Shown: positions 59,494-64,000 of the stretch, piece by piece
How the letters are laid out: each line of letters opens with the position of its first letter
Numbering within the stretch: the stretch's first letter is position 1
Assembly (NCBI RefSeq): GCF_002217945.1
Contig: NZ_BCMG01000001.1
Coordinates: forward strand, 1 to 64,000
Length of the DNA stretch: 64,000 nucleotides
Source: Secundilactobacillus silagei JCM 19001
GTDB lineage: Bacteria; Bacillota; Bacilli; Lactobacillales; Lactobacillaceae
Reading direction: 5' to 3'
Notes under the pieces: model-generated
Told to the model about the DNA's origin: nothing
Seen by the model: the letters and a program-made list of their open reading frames with translations, nothing else
Database searches by the model: none
Program-made: the position numbers and the translations under genes

Positions 59494-60870
59494 ATGAGTC
59501 AAACAACTACTCTATCTGGCCGCTCACGTTTGTGGTTCGTGACGACGCTGTTGCTGGGGACGTTTACCATGTCCATCAGTCAATCTGCGGTGTCAACTGC
59601 CTACCCGACGTTGATGCGGTATTTTTCAATTTCAGCTTCGACAGTTCAATGGCTAACAACGGGGTTCATGTTAATTATGTGTATTATGATGCCAGTGAGT
59701 CCTTGGCTGCTGAGCAATATTGGGTTTAAGTCATTATTTCTATCCGTGCTCATTATGTTTGATGTGGGGACACTGTTAATTATTTTGGCACCAAACTTTC
59801 CGCTAGTCCTGTTAGGGCGTGCGCTGGAAGCAATTGGTGTCGGCATTCTGTTTCCATCGTATCAAACGGTACTGTTGACCATTACACCGCGTGAAAATCG
59901 TGGCGGTGCAATGGGTCTAGCGGGACTAGTCATGGGGTCAGCGTTAGCGGTGGGTCCCATTATTTCAGGAATCGTGCTGCGCTTTACGAGCTGGCAAGGA
60001 TTATTCGTCGTGTTCATGATCATTATTTCTTGCGTGATCGTGGTTTCACTTTGGGCAATCGTTAACGTCATGCCTAAGGCGCCTTCACACCTTGACTGGC
60101 TGTCAGTGATCAGTCTGGTGGGCTTTATTGGGGTTTTGTACGTGGTCAATCTGGTTGGTAAATCAGGCGTTAACTGGGGGACTGCGACAATCATCCTAGT
60201 GATCAGTATTCTTTTGCTATTATTCTTCGCTTATCGCCAATTACACTTACCAGAACCGCTACTCGATCTACGGGTCTTTGCGGTCGGTCAATTCAACGCG
60301 TCAGTTTGGTTAACCGGACTGTCCTACATTGCGCTGATCGTGGTGACAATCGTGTTCCCACTGTACTACCAGATCATTTTGGGTGTCAGCCCGTTTATTT
60401 CCGGGATGGCGCTAGTTCCAGGAGCTGTCTTTCTGAGTATTTTGAATCCATTGACGGGTAAATTAGCTGATAGAATTGGCTTTAAAAAAGTCCTGCTGAT
60501 CGGGATGACGATGATTCTGATTGGCTGGGGAATTCTAGCTTTGATTCCCGCAAAGTTCTCATTGTGGGCTATGATGCCGATTGCCATGCTGATCGAAGGC
60601 GGCAATGCCTTCGTGATGATGCCCGCAACAACTTTAGGCGCGGATGCGCTGCCTAAGGAGAAGATTTCTCACGGAACGGCGGTCATTACCACGATGCGTC
60701 AACTGCTCGGTTCGACGGGGGTTGCCGTAGCGACTATTTTGCTGTCATTGGGCGGTGTGGCCACAGCGACCTTAGGTAATTTTCACATTGTGTTCATTAC
60801 CTTCTTTATTCTTGAAATTATTGGACTGATTTTAGCACTGAGTTTAAAGGAAAAGAAAGCCAAGGCTTGA
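59494..60870 (+). CDS. MFS drug transporter, DHA2 family (second copy)
   Basis: A 458-aa exporter with about 14 membrane helices, clearly paralogous to the pump at 37212: SQSAVSTAYPTLMRYFSISASTVQWLTTGFML near TM1/2 and GLVMGSALAVGPIISGIVL in TM5 (motif C region). ATG 59494 follows AAGGGGG; the in-frame extension to 59410 is hydrophobic but lacks a ribosome site. No DUF4811 gene follows here. Substrate unknown. Confidence 0.86.
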   Translation: MSQTTTLSGRSRLWFVTTLLLGTFTMSISQSAVSTAYPTLMRYFSISASTVQWLTTGFMLIMCIMMPVSPWLLSNIGFKSLFLSVLIMFDVGTLLIILAPNFPLVLLGRALEAIGVGILFPSYQTVLLTITPRENRGGAMGLAGLVMGSALAVGPIISGIVLRFTSWQGLFVVFMIIISCVIVVSLWAIVNVMPKAPSHLDWLSVISLVGFIGVLYVVNLVGKSGVNWGTATIILVISILLLLFFAYRQLHLPEPLLDLRVFAVGQFNASVWLTGLSYIALIVVTIVFPLYYQIILGVSPFISGMALVPGAVFLSILNPLTGKLADRIGFKKVLLIGMTMILIGWGILALIPAKFSLWAMMPIAMLIEGGNAFVMMPATTLGADALPKEKISHGTAVITTMRQLLGSTGVAVATILLSLGGVATATLGNFHIVFITFFILEIIGLILALSLKEKKAKA

Positions 60871-61087
60871 TCACGATTAAAATTCAAGCGGTAGGGGGTT
60901 CATTCAATTCTAAATATTTCAAAAAATTCTCTCATTTTTGCAATATTAAAAGGCAATGGAACCCTATTCGCACGGTATTTCGACTCTTTTATTAAATTCT
61001 CATTTTTCTGTTTTCGTTCGGCTTTTTTTACGCTACAATAGACCCATGGCAAGTTAGTTTCATTTGATTGGAAGGAGAATTACCTAC

Positions 61088-62788
61088 ATGACTGAATCAG
61101 AAAAAGTTGAAACATCTGCGTTATATATGAATCCAGATCGAGAAGTTGCGGTAATTAATTACACGAGCAAGTACGTTACTGATATCTTTACTTTAATTAA
61201 CAGTAAAGAAGCAGAAGAAGTTGTTCGTCTATTCCTGGAGGATCGCCGGCATACGCCCGAAAGTAACCGCAGTGACTTTGAAGATGCTGATCCTAAAACG
61301 TACATTAACACGTTGAAGGCGGTGCTGCTTGATCGGCCCGATGCCTTTGATACTTATAAACGTGAAGAAATTTTATTCAGCATTGAAGAACTGTATTCAT
61401 ATTATCGGTCATACTTGAGAATTGGGGTCGTTAACCAGCATGGTAGTGCAGCAACTGCTAAGAACTTCATGCAAATGGATAATAAGTTCAACGATGTTGT
61501 GATCGAAGCTTACCGGACTGTTGAAGAAAAATTACAGGGATCTCCTAATAAGACTTATCGTCAGGTAAGTGCTGGGACTTCTGCATGTATCCTGACGCAA
61601 TCTGTTGACTGGCCGATTCCAGAAGGTTATGAGGCCTTGAAGCCAATTCGTTTTCTGAACACGATATCGTTACGGCCACCAATGATGATGAAGACGCCTT
61701 CCAACAAGCGTGAAGGGACCTTCACCGCGGTACCTGATAATCCAATTGCTAAGTTTCATGGGGCACGTGATGAATGGTATTGCTTCCCAGCCAAAATTGG
61801 TGAAAGTTTAGCTTATATCTATTTCCAGCGTGATTACTTTGTTAGTGGCATTTCGTTAGCTAACTTATTTGAAGTTGCCAGTGAAAAAGACGTTGCTGGT
61901 CACAAGCCAGATGAAATTTTACTGTTTGGCCTGCCAAAGACTGAAGGCGATGTTTGCCATTACCACCACGATGAAGAAAACGATATCTGGGTCGGTGAAG
62001 TGCCATACAACGATAAGACCACTTACTTCGGCTATATGAAGAAGATGTGCCTGACGTTGCATAATCTACACATGATCTACGAGAACCGCCTGCCAATTCA
62101 CGGTTCAATGGTGCGTATCAAGTTCTCTAACGGTAAGAATAAGAACGTGGTGTTCTTCGGTGATTCAGGTGCCGGGAAGTCCGAATCCTTGGAAGCATTG
62201 CAGGAAATTGCGGATGATAAGATCCTGAGTCAGGAAACGATCTTTGATGATATGGGGAGCTTCACCTTAACAGGTGATGGTGATCTGTACGCGCAAGGAA
62301 CTGAAATTGGGGCCTTTGTTCGACTGGACGATTTAAGTTCGGCCGTAGCCTTCAATAACATGGACCGTGGGGTGTACTTAAACCCAGACCGGAAGAATGC
62401 CCGGGTTATCATTCCAGCTGATACGTATAACCGGGTTGTCGGGCATCATGGTGTAGATATGTGGATCTACGCGAATAATTACGATAAAGATATCGGTATC
62501 CACCAATTCGATAACGAAGAGGATGCTAAGGCAACCTTCATTGAAGGTAAGCGGTTTGCTTTAGGGACGACTGATGAAGTTGGTATGAGTACTACCTTCT
62601 TCGCTAACCCATTCGGCCCAGTGCAAGAAGAGAAGCGGACCCGTCCAATTATTGATAAGGTATTCAAGCACTTCTTCGATAAGGGAACTTATGTAGGTGA
62701 AATTTATACCCACCTTGGTACTGATAAGAGTAAAGATAGTTTGAATGAAAGTGCAAAACAGCTGTTGGATGTGCTGTGGAACAGCTAG
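61088..62788 (+). CDS. pckA: Phosphoenolpyruvate carboxykinase (ATP)-like protein
   Basis: A 566-aa protein that lactobacillus annotations call PEP carboxykinase. Supporting this are its length, the SVDWPIPEGYE / PIRFLNTISLRPP central region and the P-loop VVFFGDSGAGKSESLEAL (GDSGAGKS at residues 358-365). The usual PckA kinase-1a sequence is GLSGTGKTT; the GDSGxGKSE form here is that of HPr kinase/phosphorylase, which shares the same fold. QETIFDDMGSFTLTGDGD follows as the metal site candidate. ATG 61088 has AAGGAG 10 nt upstream. PEP-oxaloacetate conversion is therefore likely but not secure. Monocistronic; hairpin repeat copy 3 follows the stop at once and could act as its terminator. Confidence 0.68.
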   Translation: MTESEKVETSALYMNPDREVAVINYTSKYVTDIFTLINSKEAEEVVRLFLEDRRHTPESNRSDFEDADPKTYINTLKAVLLDRPDAFDTYKREEILFSIEELYSYYRSYLRIGVVNQHGSAATAKNFMQMDNKFNDVVIEAYRTVEEKLQGSPNKTYRQVSAGTSACILTQSVDWPIPEGYEALKPIRFLNTISLRPPMMMKTPSNKREGTFTAVPDNPIAKFHGARDEWYCFPAKIGESLAYIYFQRDYFVSGISLANLFEVASEKDVAGHKPDEILLFGLPKTEGDVCHYHHDEENDIWVGEVPYNDKTTYFGYMKKMCLTLHNLHMIYENRLPIHGSMVRIKFSNGKNKNVVFFGDSGAGKSESLEALQEIADDKILSQETIFDDMGSFTLTGDGDLYAQGTEIGAFVRLDDLSSAVAFNNMDRGVYLNPDRKNARVIIPADTYNRVVGHHGVDMWIYANNYDKDIGIHQFDNEEDAKATFIEGKRFALGTTDEVGMSTTFFANPFGPVQEEKRTRPIIDKVFKHFFDKGTYVGEIYTHLGTDKSKDSLNESAKQLLDVLWNS

Positions 62789-62795
62789 AGCGTGA

Positions 62796-62918
62796 ACCGC
62801 GGCGTTTAGATAGCGGTGTGTAAGACAAGAACCACCTAAATCCCCGAACTTGGGATTTGGGTGGTTCTTGTCTTACATGTAGCTATCTGCCGCGGTGAAC
62901 GCGTTTCGGCAATGTAAA
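62796..62918 (+). repeat. Hairpin repeat, family copy 3
   Basis: Inverted repeat 62796-62896: outer arms ACCGCGGC / GCCGCGGT, then AGATAGC / GCTATCT, TGTAAGACAAGAACCACC and its complement, and AAATCCC / GGGATTT around a loop CGAACTT. A tail GAACGCGTTTCGGCAATGTA follows. It begins 8 bp after the pckA stop codon. Confidence 0.85.
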
Positions 62919-62954
62919 CTTAACGAGCCCCTGAAGGTGGTACACACAAACACA

Positions 62955-62975
62955 CGCGTTTCAGCAATATTACGA
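62955..62975 (+). repeat. Short tail remnant of the hairpin repeat
   Basis: ACGCGTTTCAGCAATATTA resembles the copy-3 tail ACGCGTTTCGGCAATGTAA about 57 bp upstream, as if the 3' end of the element had been duplicated and decayed. Confidence 0.45.
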
Positions 62976-63080
62976 AATGATTAACATTGTGTAAACCCCT
63001 AGCATTTCTCTTGTCAGTCTTTTGATTTGCAGATATACTATCTTAAAATCAAAGTTAAGAAAGCAAAGAGGGATGATAAC

Positions 63081-63311
63081 GTGCAATTAATTTTTACAAA
63101 ACTACTCTGGTCAATGTTAATGGTCACCGGGCTAATTGGGTCAATTATTGGCTTCGTGCTACCGATCATCCCTGGAATTCCATTTTTAGTATTGATGATT
63201 TATAGCCTTAAAAAAATTTCACCAGCTTTTCATCGTTGGCTTACACGCACCCGATTGGCTGAATGGTTAAGAAAGCATCAACCAACTCTGGCCAAATGGC
63301 TGGTTGGTTAA
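63081..63311 (+). CDS. DUF454 (YbaN-like) small membrane protein
   Basis: A 76-aa inner-membrane protein starting at GTG 63081, 8 nt after GAGGG. One long hydrophobic stretch (LLWSMLMVTGLIGSIIGFVLPIIPGIPFLVLMIYSL) carries the family's G-x-x-LPxxPGxPF motif, followed by a basic helical tail (FHRWLTRTRLAEWLRKHQ). This matches the DUF454 group, whose function is unknown. The in-frame extension to 63027 lacks a ribosome site. Confidence 0.75.
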   Translation: MQLIFTKLLWSMLMVTGLIGSIIGFVLPIIPGIPFLVLMIYSLKKISPAFHRWLTRTRLAEWLRKHQPTLAKWLVG

Positions 63312-63320
63312 TTACCAGCT

Positions 63321-63365
63321 AAAAATACGCCTCAAAGCTGTTTACAGCTCCGGGGCGTATTTTTA
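63321..63365. terminator. Bidirectional terminator
   Basis: AAAAATACGCC / GGGGCGTATTTTT with inner AGCTG / CAGCT pairing, between convergent genes. Confidence 0.85.
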
Positions 63366-63380
63366 TTGCGCATTTACAAA

Positions 63381-64000
63381 CTAAAAACCAAAAGTTGAGT
63401 CCGGTGCGTAAATGTATTGACTATAGTCATTACTATCAACGTTAGGTGTCAATTGTTTAATGAGCCGATAAGGTTTAGTGGCACTAGTGCTGGTTTCATC
63501 AGTCGCATGGACGTTGATTTTACGGGGCCAGGTTTGCAATTCAGGGCTAATATCTACTGAGTAGCGTTCAACCCACTTGCCATTAACAAGTTTGTAGTCC
63601 CAGAAACCACAGCCTTGGATCTCACGATAAGAGGTGGCACCGTCACGAATCAGTTGTGCCTGCATATCGGCTTTTTGGCTGCCTGAATCAGCAGGTGTGA
63701 ACCAAATGCCGTGAATCTTAGTTGGTTGAGTTTCTGACAGGGTCAACAGATCGCTAGTCTTGACGTAGTATGTCCGGTTGTTGCCAGTGGTGATCAATGT
63801 AAAGTCACCCTTAGTAGCCAACTTGGCAAAACTAGTTAAATCTAATGGCCAATCAGCTTGCTGAATAAATGCTGACTTGTCATCAGGGAAAGCATAGAAA
63901 GGTCCAATCAAATCGGTAATGCTTGTCGTTGATGTAGATGACGGTGCACCCTTACCGTACTGAGCTTGTGCCAATATACTTGCTGCGGGAATAGGATCTT
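63381..64000 (-). CDS. Secreted or surface protein, 5' end outside the window
   Basis: At least 206 codons are visible and the frame stays open to the window edge, so the true start lies beyond 64000. The first visible residues (DPIPAASILAQAQYGKG) look like the end of a signal peptide. The remainder is a Ser/Thr-rich segment, then a globular stretch with YAFPDDKSAFIQQADWPLDLTSFAKLA and CGFWDYKLVNGKWVERYSVDIS. I do not recognise the family and see no sortase motif at the C terminus, which ends STFGF. Exported status is inferred. Confidence 0.6.
   Translation of the reverse strand, partial: DPIPAASILAQAQYGKGAPSSTSTTSITDLIGPFYAFPDDKSAFIQQADWPLDLTSFAKLATKGDFTLITTGNNRTYYVKTSDLLTLSETQPTKIHGIWFTPADSGSQKADMQAQLIRDGATSYREIQGCGFWDYKLVNGKWVERYSVDISPELQTWPRKINVHATDETSTSATKPYRLIKQLTPNVDSNDYSQYIYAPDSTFGF

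Noticed and set aside
1-64000. tRNA, rRNA, CRISPR arrays, prophage modules, intact IS elements, replication origin
   Set aside because: I looked for cloverleaf-like segments with TTCGA arms, regular short repeats, transposase motifs and DnaA-box clusters and found none convincing.

Overview
The window looks like a chromosomal segment of a Lactobacillaceae species. GC content is moderate, Shine-Dalgarno sites are strong, and the gene content fits: a MucBP-type surface protein next to an Mga-like regulator, a cluster-less MutY, an RNase HI with a viroplasmin domain, a lone GcvH-like protein, paired SMR pumps and DUF4811 behind an MFS pump. I cannot fix the species from sequence alone. I saw no rRNA, tRNA, CRISPR array, prophage or intact insertion sequence.

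Layout. 0-3.2 kb: an aminotransferase and a D-2-hydroxyacid dehydrogenase behind a promoter covered by a 42-bp palindrome, then a carboxylesterase. 3.3-8.6 kb: accessory surface region with a small membrane protein, a zinc-ribbon/AP2 protein, a large MucBP surface protein, its Mga-like regulator and a decayed gene. 8.7-11.2 kb: serC-serA behind a leader that looks like a complete ribosome-mediated serine attenuator. 11.3-13.5 kb: phosphatase, acetyltransferase, HTH regulator and a 103-bp hairpin. 13.6-18 kb: carAB with ArgR-like sites. 18-21 kb: small proteins, the GcvH-like carrier and lipoate-protein ligase.

21-31.5 kb is a complete aspartate-to-lysine pathway by the acetylated diaminopimelate branch. 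lysC-dapF are on the minus strand. A lysine riboswitch followed by lysA-dapD-deacetylase-dapA-dapB-aminotransferase, then asd, is on the plus strand. 31.6-44.3 kb holds recQ, oppA, a MerR-like regulator, mutY, an MFS pump with DUF4811, csp, a flavodoxin-fold oxidoreductase, an SMR pair and ktrAB. 44.4-64 kb holds codA, rnhA, a sugar acetyltransferase, a BCCT transporter, a diguanylate cyclase, ohr, a beta-phosphoglucomutase-like protein, a DNA glycosylase, menG, map, a zinc peptidase, a second MFS pump, a PEP-carboxykinase-like protein and a truncated gene at the edge.

The strongest unexplained signals are non-coding. First, the serine leader upstream of serC has an ordered chain of mutually exclusive pairings. 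Second, a dispersed family of about 100-bp hairpins at 23.6, 58.1 and 62.8 kb keeps short boxes (GTGTAAG/CTTACA, a CCCGGGCTTGG-type loop, a GGCAATGTA tail), while most of each stem differs between copies but stays base-paired. Third, an AAAAAAAGTGG element occurs three times around the Mga-like locus and the 3.4-kb operon. Protein-level oddities are a His in place of the catalytic acid/base Asp in a beta-phosphoglucomutase, an HPr-kinase-like P-loop in the PckA-like protein, and two genes whose expected start codon is not ATG, GTG or TTG.
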